Positions 11,637-22,726 of a stretch of DNA of 64,000 nucleotides are shown one piece after another (the first letter of the stretch is position 1; every line of letters begins with the position of its first letter). Below the pieces are notes generated by a model, which was not told where the DNA came from, ran no database searches, and worked only from the letters and a program-made list of their open reading frames with translations. Source of the DNA: Blastocatellia bacterium (lineage in GTDB: Bacteria; Acidobacteriota; Blastocatellia; UBA7656); contig DATENM010000001.1 of NCBI GenBank assembly GCA_035275065.1, forward strand, positions 1 through 64,000. The letters run 5' to 3'. Position numbers and translations under genes: made by a program.

Positions 11637-12413
11637 ATGCTAGATTTTGCTATTCGTGTGGCGCAGGACGCGGGGCGGCTGTTGCGCGACCGCGTCGGCA
11701 CCACGATTGATATCGGCCACAAGGGAGCCATCAACATTGTCACCGACGTTGACCTGGCCAGCGAGCGCTTGATTCGTGAAGCCATCGCGTCGCATTACCC
11801 GCGCCATCAAGTGCTCGGCGAAGAAGGCGGGCTCGACGACAGCAACTCGGATTACCGCTGGGTGGTTGACCCGCTCGACGGCACAACCAACTTCGCGCAC
11901 GGCTTCCCGGTGTTCGCCGTTTCGATTGCGCTCGAATACAAAAGCGAAACGATTCTGGGCGTCGTCTACGACCCGATGCGCGACGAGCTGTTTGCCGCCG
12001 AGCGCGGCGCGGGCGCAACCCTCAACCGCCGCCCGATTCGCGTGTCCAACACGGCAGAGCTTTCACAGAGTTTGCTGTCAACAGGCTTCCCTTACGACAT
12101 CCGCACGTCGAGCTTCAACAACCTCGATCACTGGAAGAATTTTGCGATGAACGCGCAGGCACTCCGACGCATCGGCTCGGCGGCGCTCGATCTGTGTTAC
12201 GTCGCGGTGGGGCGCTTTGATGGTTTCTGGGAGTTGAACCTTGGCGCGTGGGACAGCGCCGCCGGCGCCTTGATCGTCACGGAAGCCGGCGGACAAGTCA
12301 CCGATTTTTCGGGCGGCCAGTTTTCAAAATACAAGCCGGAAATTTTAGCCAGCAACGGCTTGATTCATCAGCGCATGATGGAAGTGCTGGCAATGGCTAG
12401 GCCCGCGAATTAG
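11637..12413 (+). CDS. suhB: Inositol-1-monophosphatase family protein
   Basis: This is an Mg2+-dependent, Li+-sensitive type phosphatase acting on inositol phosphates or related sugar phosphates. All metal-site motifs are visible: EEGG near residue 64, DPLDGTTNFAHGFP (near 80), and GAWDSAAGALIVTEAGG near the C-terminus. Length is 258 aa, normal. ATG 11637 is chosen because AGAGGG lies five bases upstream and the conserved domain begins at once; earlier ATGs (11622, 11586) read through the inverted-repeat arm. SuhB also has a moonlighting role in antitermination in E. coli; whether that holds here is unknown. Confidence 0.9.
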   Translation: MLDFAIRVAQDAGRLLRDRVGTTIDIGHKGAINIVTDVDLASERLIREAIASHYPRHQVLGEEGGLDDSNSDYRWVVDPLDGTTNFAHGFPVFAVSIALEYKSETILGVVYDPMRDELFAAERGAGATLNRRPIRVSNTAELSQSLLSTGFPYDIRTSSFNNLDHWKNFAMNAQALRRIGSAALDLCYVAVGRFDGFWELNLGAWDSAAGALIVTEAGGQVTDFSGGQFSKYKPEILASNGLIHQRMMEVLAMARPAN

Positions 12414-12439
12414 TGACACCGCTCGTTTGATGAATAGAG

Positions 12440-13375
12440 ATGCGGCGCACTGAGATCACCATTCCCGCTTCGACTTCAAACCTCGGGGCCAGCTTCGATG
12501 CGGTCGGACTGGCACTGGCGCTCTACCTGCGCGTCACGGTCGAAGAAGCGGCAGAATCGTTTATCATCAACCCCACAGGCGAAGGCGCGGCAGCGGTCGA
12601 GCGCGGCGAAGCGAACCTGATGGCTCTCGTCGCCCGCTTTGTTGCCGCGCAACGCGGGCACGCGATCAGCGGCGCGCGGCTGACGGTTGCGAGCGAAATC
12701 CCGCTGGCGCGCGGGCTGGGCAGCAGCAGCTCGGCCATCATCGCCGGCATCTCGGTCTACGAGACGCTCAGCGGCGAGCGTTTGAGCGACGAAGAAATCT
12801 TCCGCTACGCGCTGCACTTTGAAGGGCACGGCGACAACCTTGCGCCGAGCTTGCTCGGCGGACTGGTCGTCGCCTGTGTGGTGGCCGACGACGACAACCA
12901 GACGCTTGCGACCGTCAAGCGCCCCTGGCCCGAAGCGGTGAAGATCGTGCTGGCGGTGCCGGATTACGAAATGAGCACCGCCGAGATGCGCCGCGCCCTG
13001 CCGCAACAGGTCCCGCTCGCCGACGCCGCCTTCAATGTGCAGCGCGCCGCGCTCTTGCAGGCGGTGATTTCGGAGCGCCGCTTTGAATGGCTGAGCGAAG
13101 CCTTGCGCGACCGCCTGCATCAGCCGCACCGCGCGCCTTACGGGCCGGGCCTGAGCGCCGCATTAGAGCTGAACAACGAAACCCGCGAACATCCGGGCCT
13201 GCTCGGCGTGGCCATCAGCGGCGCGGGCTCGACGGTGATCGCCTTTGCCAATAATCATTTTGCTGGAATCGCGGCGTTGCTCGAAGCGCGGCTGGCAAGC
13301 GCCGGCGTGCGGGCGCGAACCCTGACCGTTGCGGTTGACAATCGCGGGCGCGTCGTTGAAAGTATTGAGCCATAA
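12440..13375 (+). CDS. thrB: Homoserine kinase
   Basis: This is a GHMP-family kinase that phosphorylates L-homoserine in threonine synthesis. The N-terminal motif PASTSNLGASFDAVGLAL and the ATP-binding loop PLARGLGSSSSA (near residue 93) are both present, and the C-terminal Gly-rich motif (GVAISGAGSTVIAF) is intact. Length is 311 aa, as expected. It starts 26 bases after the inositol phosphatase gene, so the two may be cotranscribed. No other threonine genes are in the window. Confidence 0.9.
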   Translation: MRRTEITIPASTSNLGASFDAVGLALALYLRVTVEEAAESFIINPTGEGAAAVERGEANLMALVARFVAAQRGHAISGARLTVASEIPLARGLGSSSSAIIAGISVYETLSGERLSDEEIFRYALHFEGHGDNLAPSLLGGLVVACVVADDDNQTLATVKRPWPEAVKIVLAVPDYEMSTAEMRRALPQQVPLADAAFNVQRAALLQAVISERRFEWLSEALRDRLHQPHRAPYGPGLSAALELNNETREHPGLLGVAISGAGSTVIAFANNHFAGIAALLEARLASAGVRARTLTVAVDNRGRVVESIEP

Positions 13376-13471
13376 GTTTTGAGTCCCAATAGCCGAGCAG
13401 CCCCTCTCCTCAGATTGCTCGCATGCGCTCAGAGCTTGTTGTCATGAAGTTTTTCGCTTGAGGTTCATCCG

Positions 13472-14464
13472 GTGCGCATGATTATCCGCGTTCTTCTGAT
13501 CGCCACGGCGCTGCAATGCGCAGCCTGCGGCGGCGTGACCGTTCACCAGCAATTTACCGGGGCCGCCGCCGGTCACCCGTCCGAGCAAACGCCCGCCACG
13601 CCGCAAATCAGCAGCGAATTTCAACCGGCCATCGCGCAGCTCGCCGCCGAGGGCTTGCGTCTGAAAGAGGCTCTGGAAGCCAGTTTGGAACCCGGCGCGC
13701 GGCACCTGGCGGCCACCTTTGAGCGCGCCGGCACGAAAGACCCGGCGCAACGCAGCGAGTTCCGCATCCTCGAAAGCGATGGCCGCACGGCGCGGACGAT
13801 CTTTCGCCGTCCCGACTTTTATTTCTCGTTTGCGGCGACCGGCGAGTTGCAGAAGCTGAACGGCACGGACATCAACGGCGACGGCGCGAAAGAGGTCATC
13901 GTGCAAAGCTCAAGCGGCGGCAACTGCTGGAGCTGCAACCCGACGGAAATCTACCGCGTCGCCAATCACAAGGCCGAGCTGATCGCCGCCGGCCCCATCC
14001 AGCGCATCGCTGATTTGCGGGGCGACGGCATGCGTGAATTGATCGTCGTCGACACGCGCTGGGAATCTTACGACGACCTGTCGCACGCCGCTTCGCCGAC
14101 CGCCTTGATGGTTTATGCGTGGCGCGGCGGGCGCTACGTTTATGCGTCGAAAGATTTCGCCGACTTCTATCGCGGCGAGATGGCTCGCCTGCGCGCCGCC
14201 ATTGAAGAAGCAACCGGCCAGATCAGCGGCGAAGAGTTTTCTGACGAAGCCTACGTCGGGTTGGCGCTGGCGCTGGCCGTCACTTACGCCCATGCGGGTG
14301 AAGCCGGGCGCGGCATCAAAGAGCTCGAAGCCTTGTTCAACGCCCATGCGGGTTCCGCCGCGCAGGCGAAGCACCGCGCCAACATGCTCGAAGACTTCCG
14401 CAGCGGTGATAGCGCGAAGAAGCTGCGCGAGATGAAATCGGGCGATGCCCTGCCGCTCGGCTAA
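13472..14464 (+). CDS. Putative lipoprotein with FG-GAP-like segment
   Basis: A short signal peptide ends in a lipobox-like LQCAAC, predicting a lipid-anchored periplasmic or surface protein of about 330 aa. A segment near residues 130-190 (NGDGAKEVIVQ; later LRGDGMRELIVVD) resembles the Ca2+-loop pattern of FG-GAP/VCBS beta-propeller repeats. The C-terminal part is helical and may be TPR-like. The start may be GTG 13472 or ATG 13478. Its TAA stop overlaps the stop codon of convergent plsC. Function not recognised. Confidence 0.7.
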   Translation: MRMIIRVLLIATALQCAACGGVTVHQQFTGAAAGHPSEQTPATPQISSEFQPAIAQLAAEGLRLKEALEASLEPGARHLAATFERAGTKDPAQRSEFRILESDGRTARTIFRRPDFYFSFAATGELQKLNGTDINGDGAKEVIVQSSSGGNCWSCNPTEIYRVANHKAELIAAGPIQRIADLRGDGMRELIVVDTRWESYDDLSHAASPTALMVYAWRGGRYVYASKDFADFYRGEMARLRAAIEEATGQISGEEFSDEAYVGLALALAVTYAHAGEAGRGIKELEALFNAHAGSAAQAKHRANMLEDFRSGDSAKKLREMKSGDALPLG

Positions 14465-15210
14465 TCGGCTGGACGTGTAGGGATGATGTCTTCGGCAGGC
14501 GGGAAATCTTTATCAGCGGCGGCTGATGCCTGGCCGCGCTCGTCGGGCCGCATATCGGGCGCGACGGCGCTGGCGACGGCTTCATAGGTTCGGCGCGCCA
14601 GCTCGCGGGCTCGCGATTTCAGCTCGACGCGGCTCGTGCCTTCGGGCAAGCGCTCGACCGCGACCGGCGGGTGAAACGTAACCGTGAGCTTGGCGGCGCG
14701 CGGAAAGAGCTTGCCGACCGGCCATATCTTTTCGCCGCCGCTGATCGATACAGGCACGACCGGCACACCGTAGGTCAGCGCGAAGCGAAAGGCGCCCATC
14801 TTGAACGGCATCAGCTTGCCTGTGCGCGTGCGCCCGCCTTCGGGAAAGATCACCAGCGCTTTGCCTGTGCGCAAGACATCGTGCGCCGCACGCTGCGCCG
14901 AGGCGTCAGCCGCTTCGACATTCACCGGGAACGCGCCGAAGATGCGCATGAGCTGGCCGAGCACCGGAATCTTGAACGGCTTGTCCCATGCCATGTAGTA
15001 GACCCTGCGGCGGATCGGCACCGTGACCCAGATCGGATCGGCATAGCTGGCGTGATTCGGCGTGATCAGACACGCGCCCGTAGCCGGGATGTTTTCGACG
15101 CCATGAAACTCGGCCCGGAACCAGACGCGGCACAGCCAGCGCACAAAGGGCCTGAGCAGATTAATCACCAATTTCATCATCGCGGCATTCACCCGGCGAG
15201 GCGCTTGCAA
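14461..15210 (-). CDS. plsC: 1-acyl-sn-glycerol-3-phosphate acyltransferase
   Basis: This transfers an acyl group to lysophosphatidic acid to form phosphatidic acid at the inner membrane. The catalytic NHxxxxD motif is NHASYAD (near residue 53), and the glycerophosphate-binding motif is FPEGGRTRTGKL (near 121). An N-terminal hydrophobic stretch anchors it. Length is 249 aa from ATG 15210; ATG 15180 or 15177 are also possible starts. A C-terminal extension of about 35 residues is poorly conserved. The 3' end converges with the lipoprotein gene with three shared bases. Confidence 0.88.
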   Translation of the reverse strand: MQAPRRVNAAMMKLVINLLRPFVRWLCRVWFRAEFHGVENIPATGACLITPNHASYADPIWVTVPIRRRVYYMAWDKPFKIPVLGQLMRIFGAFPVNVEAADASAQRAAHDVLRTGKALVIFPEGGRTRTGKLMPFKMGAFRFALTYGVPVVPVSISGGEKIWPVGKLFPRAAKLTVTFHPPVAVERLPEGTSRVELKSRARELARRTYEAVASAVAPDMRPDERGQASAAADKDFPPAEDIIPTRPAD

Positions 15211-15248
15211 CCAGAGCCGCAGCCATTAAACACTGCCGCCATACGCGT

Positions 15249-15272
15249 GCGCAAGCTGACCGCCCTTGCGCA
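15249..15272. repeat. Remnant arm of a GCGCAAGC palindrome
   Basis: GCGCAAGCTGACCGCC-type sequence ending in CTTGCGCA matches one arm of the palindromes at 16315-16374 and 42581-42640. The partner arm is missing. It lies just outside the left end of the CAGGGCC element. Confidence 0.5.
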
Positions 15273-15283
15273 GGGCCGCGCCT

Positions 15284-15443
15284 CAGGGCCATTCAGTTCT
15301 GTGAAACAGGGATGAAAGAAAAACACAGAGGCACAGAGGCACAGAGGCAGGGAGAAGACACGGCGTCTCCTCTGTGTTCCCTCCGTGCCTCTGTGTCTCT
15401 GTGTTTAATTCACCTTTTGAATGTCGAGAACTGAATGCCCCTG
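15284..15443. mobile_element. MITE-like element, copy 1 (terminal CAGGGCCATTCAGTTCT)
   Basis: This 160-base unit has 17-base terminal inverted repeats, CAGGGCCATTCAGTTCT on the left and its complement on the right with 16 of 17 matching. Inside are arms of tandem CACAGAGG words (about 15315-15343) and their complement (CCTCTGTGTCTC, about 15376-15405). A second copy (39812-39960) shares both the termini and the interior, which defines the ends well. It lies between the divergent plsC and HD hydrolase genes. No coding capacity or transposase. Confidence 0.75.
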
Positions 15444-15489
15444 CCCGCGCCCTGCTTGAAGCCGCGGCGGGGGCTGGTTACATTTGAAT

Positions 15490-16104
15490 ATGGTTTACGA
15501 ATGCACCTACGATGATCTCGCTCGCGCGCTCGCGCCGCGTCTTGACGGCGCGCAGATGGCCTTGATCCGCCGCGCTTACGAGCTGGCCGAGGCGGTTCAC
15601 GCCACACAGATGCGTGACGAAGGCACGCCCTACATCGTTCATCCGCTGCGCGTCGCCCGCGCGCTTGTCGCCGAGCTTGAGATCACCCGGCCCGTGCTGA
15701 TCTGTTCGGCGCTGCTGCACGATGTCATCGAAGACAGCCCCGACTATTACGCGCACGGCCCCGTGACCCGCGATGACGTCAGCCGTGAGTTCGGCGAAGA
15801 GGTCGCCGAAGTCGTCTGGCTGTTGAGCAAGTTTGCAGACGTGACCCTGCCCGCCTACCTTGCCGCTATCGAAGCTGCCGCCCCGACCGGCGCGCCCATC
15901 GTCAAGCTCTGCGACCGCCTGGACAACCTGCGCTCGCTGGTTCGCTCCTCGAAAGTTGACAAGATTCGCCGCTACATTCGCACCACCGAAATCTTCTTTT
16001 TGCCCATGGCGCGGCGCACGAATCGCTACCTCCACCGCGAGTTGACGCGCCTGGTCGCAGACGCCCGCCGCCATCTTCAGGCGATCACCGGCGAACCCTC
16101 ATAA
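15490..16104 (+). CDS. Stand-alone RelA/SpoT-type HD hydrolase
   Basis: This HD-domain protein of about 204 aa resembles the (p)ppGpp hydrolase half of RelA/SpoT enzymes. Motifs: DEGTPYIVHPLRVA (near residue 43), ALLHDVIED (near 77, metal-binding HD plus catalytic ED), and KLCDRLDNLRSL (near 140). No synthetase, TGS or ACT domain follows, so it fits a small alarmone hydrolase. The C-terminus carries extra Arg-rich helices. ATG 15490 is preferred over TTG 15484. Hydrolysis of (p)ppGpp is inference; other nucleotide 3'-pyrophosphates are possible. Confidence 0.75.
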   Translation: MVYECTYDDLARALAPRLDGAQMALIRRAYELAEAVHATQMRDEGTPYIVHPLRVARALVAELEITRPVLICSALLHDVIEDSPDYYAHGPVTRDDVSREFGEEVAEVVWLLSKFADVTLPAYLAAIEAAAPTGAPIVKLCDRLDNLRSLVRSSKVDKIRRYIRTTEIFFLPMARRTNRYLHRELTRLVADARRHLQAITGEPS

Positions 16105-16444
16105 AATCGAGGAAAATGGCTGATTTTTCGCGAGGTTTTGGCGCCTTTGGGGTTTGCGAAAAAGGGCCAAAATGGGGTAAAATTAGTCTTGCCCGATAAG
16201 ACAAAATTCATCTCACACGCCTCCTTTTGCGGCTCACTCAACACGGCGGCAGGAACGTCGAGCCCACGGCTCGCGCTGCTCGTGTTGCGGGCGGCAAAGG
16301 CGCGCGCGGTCGGGTGTGGCGCAAGCTGTTAGCTTGCGCAGAGTCCAGGCGCAAGCTAACCGCCTTGCGCCACATGGCTTGCGCGGCTGCCGGGCTGAGA
16401 AACCCCATAACCATCCGAGACAGTAGATAACGAGAGAGAGAAAA
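16105..16444 (+). promoter_or_regulatory. gyrA upstream region with candidate promoter
   Basis: This 340-base gap has no credible gene. A sigma-70-like promoter is visible: TTGCGA at 16154-16159, an 18-base spacer, TAAAAT at 16178-16183. It would give gyrA a ~255-base leader that includes the palindrome at 16315-16374. Supercoiling control of gyrA is common in bacteria, but nothing here proves it. Confidence 0.35.
16315..16374. repeat. Nested palindrome, GCGCAAGC type (gyrA leader)
   Basis: Arms 16315-16339 and 16349-16374 are near-complementary (TGTGGCGCAAGC... / ...CCTTGCGCCACA) around a 9-base centre. Each arm is itself palindromic (GCGCAAG ... CTTGCGC). Same family as 36761-36818 and 42581-42640. 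It lies 70 bases before gyrA. Confidence 0.85.
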
Positions 16445-18898
<2,454 letters not shown>

Positions 18899-18904
18899 TC
18901 AGCG

Positions 18905-19076
18905 CGACGCGGCGACGCGGAGATAGGGCGAAAGAGAGAGGCAGGGACGCGGCGAGGGATGCAAGACTCGAACGATAGAAAGCAGTTCTCATATAAAAAT
19001 CCCTCGCCGCGTCCCCGCGTCCCCACGTCTCTGTGTCGCTCCTTCCCCGCGTCCCCGCGTCCCCGCGTCGCCGCGT
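18905..19076. repeat. Inverted repeat, GACGCGGCGACGCGG-word arms (gyrA-TPR gene)
   Basis: Inner arms 18944-18960 and 18999-19015 are perfect 17-bp complements (GGGACGCGGCGAGGGAT). Outer tandem GACGCGG words at 18905-18919 pair loosely with CCGCGTCCCCGCGTC words to about 19076. The right arm lies within the N-terminal reading frame of the downstream gene. It starts six bases after the gyrA stop. Confidence 0.8.
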
Positions 19077-19861
19077 TTCTCTGTTTGTTGATCCTGGCGC
19101 TGGCCTTCGCCGTGGCATGTCAGCGTGGCGCTGCGAACACCCTGGAGCGCGCCGCGGCAGCCTGGGATGCCGGCGATTACGCGCAGGCGGCGGAAGCCTA
19201 CGAAGGCTATCTCTATCAATACCCGACCGGCGAAGCGTCGCTCGGCGCGCGCTTCAAGCTGGCGAACATCTACTACCTCAACCTCCACCGTTACGATCAG
19301 GCGCGCACTCAGTATCAGGAATTCTTGCGCCAGGACGGCACGCGCGCCGAAGCCGCCGTCGCCCGCGAGCGCCTGGGCGAAGTCCTGGTCGAGCTAGGCC
19401 GCACCTATGAAGCCATCGCCGAATACGAGAACCTCAACCCGGCGGACCCGAGCGAGCGCCGCCGCCTGCGCTTGAAGATCGCCGATGTTTATTTCGACGA
19501 GAAGAACTTCAGCCAGGCGCTCACCGAATACCAGAAGGTGATGGATGCGGCAGAGTACGACGACCTGACCGAGCAGGCTTACATGCGCGTGGCATCGATC
19601 TACAACTTGCGCAATCAGTATCAACTGGCGCTCGACGCCTATCAGAAGCTGGCCTCTAACAGCGCCGACGCGGGAGTGCGGACGCGCGCGCAGTTCGGGC
19701 TGGCCGATTGTTACGCAGGGCTGTCGCAGTATGACGAAGCGATCAGGGCGCTGCGCGCCATCAAAGACGAGCGCGAGCAAACGCACATCGCGCAGCGCGT
19801 CGGTGAGCTTGAACGGCAGAAGCGCGAAGCCGCACAGGCGCGCAGCGGCTTGCAACACTGA
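18959..19861 (+). CDS. TPR lipoprotein, BamD/YbgF-like
   Basis: This 300-aa protein has a hydrophobic segment ending in a lipobox (LALAFAVAC, Cys near residue 54). At least five tetratricopeptide-like repeats follow (WDAGDYAQAAEAYEGYLYQY, then FLRQDG..., EYENL, EYQKVMD, DAYQKLAS). It resembles YbgF/BamD-type tetratricopeptide lipoproteins, but the exact role is unknown. The first ~45 residues, rich in Pro/Arg (PRPRVPTSLCRS, ASPRPRVAAF), are encoded by the right arm of the inverted repeat. The repeat therefore either supplies the start of the signal peptide or the real start is internal (a TTG near 19087). Confidence 0.7.
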   Translation: MQDSNDRKQFSYKNPSPRPRVPTSLCRSFPASPRPRVAAFLCLLILALAFAVACQRGAANTLERAAAAWDAGDYAQAAEAYEGYLYQYPTGEASLGARFKLANIYYLNLHRYDQARTQYQEFLRQDGTRAEAAVARERLGEVLVELGRTYEAIAEYENLNPADPSERRRLRLKIADVYFDEKNFSQALTEYQKVMDAAEYDDLTEQAYMRVASIYNLRNQYQLALDAYQKLASNSADAGVRTRAQFGLADCYAGLSQYDEAIRALRAIKDEREQTHIAQRVGELERQKREAAQARSGLQH

Positions 19862-19870
19862 CACTCCTTA

Positions 19871-19940
19871 AACCGCCAAGACGCCAAGACCGCCAAGAGG
19901 ACGCAAAGAGTTTCTTGGCGGTCTTGGCGTCTTGGCGGTT
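19871..19940. repeat. Inverted repeat, CCGCCAAGA-word arms
   Basis: Arms 19871-19898 and 19913-19940 are perfect 28-bp complements made of CCGCCAAGACG-type words, with a 14-base loop. It starts nine bases after the TPR gene stop. There is no T-tract after it on either strand; the downstream hydrolase starts 97 bases later. Confidence 0.88.
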
Positions 19941-20037
19941 CATCTTCTCTGCCCTTTCTTGACGCCGACGAAGACGCTGACCTATAGTTGCCAACCGTCA
20001 CACGCTCACCAATCAATTTCAGACTCGGAGGCCCGCT

Positions 20038-21081
20038 TTGATTATCAAACCCGGAAGACTGCTGTTCGCCATCCTGCTTCTGATCTTTTCGCTGCGGCCC
20101 GCGCTGGCTCAAGGTCAACAACCCACGCCGCCGGCCCGCCCGGCAGACCCGGCGGGCGTCAGGCTATCCACGTCGGTAGGTTTCAAAGCGCCCGACAATA
20201 TCGATTTTCGCGTCGCCAACATCATGAGCGAAGGCGTGCGATTACATGCAGAGCTTTTCTCTTTGAAGTCGCTCGCCGGAAAACCGCTGCCGACCGTCAT
20301 TATGGCGCACGGCTGGGGCGGCACGGCGGCCAACTTTCGGCGCGACGCAATTGACCTGGCGAATGCCGGCTATCTCGCCATCACATTCGATTATCGCGGC
20401 TGGGGCGAGAGCGATTCGCGCTTGCTGCTGGTCGGCCCATCGCCTGTGAAACCGATATCCGGGCAGAATCAAAAATTCACCGCCGAAGTCACAGAGGTGC
20501 GCGAGGTGGTTGACCCGCTTGAGCAGACGACCGATTGGTTTAATGTCATCGCCTGGGCGATGGGCGAGCCGATGGTGGATAAAGATCGCATCGGCCTGCG
20601 CGGCTCAAGCTATTCGGGCGGCCATGTCTTCTACGTCGCGGCGCGCGACCCGCGCGTCAAAGCCATCGTCAGTCAGGTCGGCGCGTTCGATTCCCGGCTG
20701 GTCGTCGCCGACGAGCAGCAACGGGCGCTGACTTACACGGAAGCGACCCGGCGAGCCCGCGGCGAGATGGGCTACCCGCCGCCGCGCGCCAAAGTGATCG
20801 GCAATCTTATTGGTGCGCCCATCCGCGACAAGATGCTGCAATACGCGCCGGTCGAAGAAGCGGCGAAAGTGAAAGACTGCGCGGTGCTGTTTATCGTCGC
20901 CGAGAAGGAAGAGCTGTTCGACAATAAAGACCATGCCAAGCTCGCTTACGACCGCATGCCCGGGACCAAAAAGAAGTACGTGGTCATTCCCAACATCACG
21001 CACTACGGCGTCTACACGACAGAGCGCGGGCAGGCGATGAAGCTCGCCATTGATTGGTTCGATCAATATTTGAAAAAGTAG
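20038..21081 (+). CDS. Secreted alpha/beta hydrolase (dienelactone hydrolase/S15-like)
   Basis: A signal peptide (LLFAILLLIFSLRPALAQ) precedes an alpha/beta-hydrolase fold of about 320 aa. The oxyanion-hole region is VIMAHGWGGTAANFR, the following strand and loop FDYRGWGESD, and the nucleophile elbow RGSSYSGG (GxSxxG type). The acid is likely in FIVAEKEELFDNKD and the catalytic His in ITHYGVY near the end. Substrate unknown: esters or peptides in the periplasm or outside. The start is TTG 20038 with CGGAGG seven bases upstream. An M20 hydrolase follows after 28 bases, probably in one operon. Confidence 0.8.
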   Translation: MIIKPGRLLFAILLLIFSLRPALAQGQQPTPPARPADPAGVRLSTSVGFKAPDNIDFRVANIMSEGVRLHAELFSLKSLAGKPLPTVIMAHGWGGTAANFRRDAIDLANAGYLAITFDYRGWGESDSRLLLVGPSPVKPISGQNQKFTAEVTEVREVVDPLEQTTDWFNVIAWAMGEPMVDKDRIGLRGSSYSGGHVFYVAARDPRVKAIVSQVGAFDSRLVVADEQQRALTYTEATRRARGEMGYPPPRAKVIGNLIGAPIRDKMLQYAPVEEAAKVKDCAVLFIVAEKEELFDNKDHAKLAYDRMPGTKKKYVVIPNITHYGVYTTERGQAMKLAIDWFDQYLKK

Positions 21082-21109
21082 CCGGCACCCGCAACAGAAA
21101 GGAGCGAGT

Positions 21110-22717
21110 ATGCGAAGACTTGTTTGGCTAATGAACGCCCTGACGTTATGCCTGGCCCTGGCATGGCCCGCGCATCCGCAATCGAATGCGGCGCAGGATT
21201 ACAAGGCCCAAGTCAGCCGCGACGTCGAGGCGATGAAGAAGCAAACCCAGGTCATGAATGATATGGTCTTCAGCTTCGGCGAGCTTGGCTTTCAGGAGTT
21301 CGAGACCTCGAAGTACCTGACCGACATCCTCGAAAAAGAAGGCTTCCGCGTCGAGCGCGGCATCGCCGGCATCCCGACCGCCTGGATGGCGACCTGGGGA
21401 TCGGGCAAGCCTGTCATCGCGCTCGGCTCTGACATCGATTGCATCCCGCAAGCCTCGCAGAAACCCGGCGTCGCCTATCACGATCCGATGATCGAAGGCG
21501 CACCCGGCCACGGCGAAGGGCATAACTCTGGTCAGGCGCTCAATATCACGGCGGCGCTTGCCGTCAAACGGCTGATGGAGCGCGCCAAGCTTTCGGGGAC
21601 GATCAAGCTCTGGCCGGGCGTCGCCGAAGAGTTGCTGGGCGGCAAGGCATATCTAGTGCGCGAGGGCGTCTTCAAAGACGTGGACGTGGTGTTGTTCACA
21701 CACGTCGGCAACAACTTCGCCGTCTCGTCGGGGCCGGCCGGCGGCACCGGCCTCGTGTCCGTGGAATACAATTTCAAAGGCGAGAGCGCGCACGCTGCCG
21801 CCGCGCCCTGGCGCGGGCGCAGCGCCCTGGATGCGGTCGAGCTGATGGACATCGGCTGGAACTTCCGCCGCGAGCATCTGCGCACCCAGCAACGCTCGCA
21901 TTACGTCATCAGCAACGGCGGCGATCAGCCCAACGTCGTGCCGCCGACGGCGAGCGTCTGGTATTACTTCCGCGAGCTGGATTACGAGCACATCAAAGAG
22001 ATGCGCGAGATCGGCGACCAGATGGCGCAGGGCGCGGCGATGATGACTAACACTACATTCAGCTCGCGCGTGCTGGGCGCGGCATGGCCGGGACACTTCA
22101 ACAAAGTCATCGCCGACGCGACCTACGAAAACATCAAGCAGGTCGGCCTGCCCGAATGGAGTGAGGCCGATCAACGGCTGGCGAAAGCGGTGCAGAAAGA
22201 GTTGAAAGTGCCGGAGACCGGCCTGGACACGCAGGTCCGTCCGGCGCGCGGGCCGGGCAGCGAAGATTCCCGAATGGGCGCCGGCTCGGACGACATCGGC
22301 GACGTGTCGTGGAATGTGCCGACTGTGACGCTGAACTATCCGGCGAACATCCCCAACCTGCCGGGTCACAACTGGTCGAACGCCATTGCGATGGCGACAC
22401 CCATTGCTCACAAAGGCGTGACGGCGGGCGCGAAGGTGCTGGCGATGACCATGATTGATCTGCTGACCAAGCCCGCGCTCGTCGAGCAGGCATGGGATTA
22501 TTTCCGCAACGTGCAGACGAAAGAGCGCAAGTATCAACCGCTGATCTCGGCGCAGGACAAGCCGGCAATCTGGCTGAACAAGCGAATCATGGAGACCTAC
22601 CGCGAGCCGATGCGGAAGTTTTACTACGACCCGTCGAAGTACGGCACCTACCTTGAGCAACTGGGAATCACCTATCCGACCATACGGGAGGGGGCGGCGA
22701 CGGAAAACAAACGCTAG
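21110..22717 (+). CDS. Secreted M20-family amidohydrolase (AbgB-like)
   Basis: This is a zinc aminoacylase/carboxypeptidase-type enzyme with a signal peptide (ending near AWPAHPQS). Length is 535 aa, longer than the usual ~450. Metal-site motifs are visible: ALGSDIDCIPQ (first Asp near residue 108), GHGEGHNSG (near 130), and PGVAEELLGGKAYLV (Glu pair near 170). The dimerisation lid follows (GESAHAAAAPWRGRSALDA). This lid and the C-terminal TVTLNYPANIPNLPGHNW segment resemble the p-aminobenzoyl-glutamate hydrolase subunit B group. AAAGGAG precedes ATG 21110. Confidence 0.82.
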   Translation: MRRLVWLMNALTLCLALAWPAHPQSNAAQDYKAQVSRDVEAMKKQTQVMNDMVFSFGELGFQEFETSKYLTDILEKEGFRVERGIAGIPTAWMATWGSGKPVIALGSDIDCIPQASQKPGVAYHDPMIEGAPGHGEGHNSGQALNITAALAVKRLMERAKLSGTIKLWPGVAEELLGGKAYLVREGVFKDVDVVLFTHVGNNFAVSSGPAGGTGLVSVEYNFKGESAHAAAAPWRGRSALDAVELMDIGWNFRREHLRTQQRSHYVISNGGDQPNVVPPTASVWYYFRELDYEHIKEMREIGDQMAQGAAMMTNTTFSSRVLGAAWPGHFNKVIADATYENIKQVGLPEWSEADQRLAKAVQKELKVPETGLDTQVRPARGPGSEDSRMGAGSDDIGDVSWNVPTVTLNYPANIPNLPGHNWSNAIAMATPIAHKGVTAGAKVLAMTMIDLLTKPALVEQAWDYFRNVQTKERKYQPLISAQDKPAIWLNKRIMETYREPMRKFYYDPSKYGTYLEQLGITYPTIREGAATENKR

Positions 22718-22726
22718 GCGGCGGGC

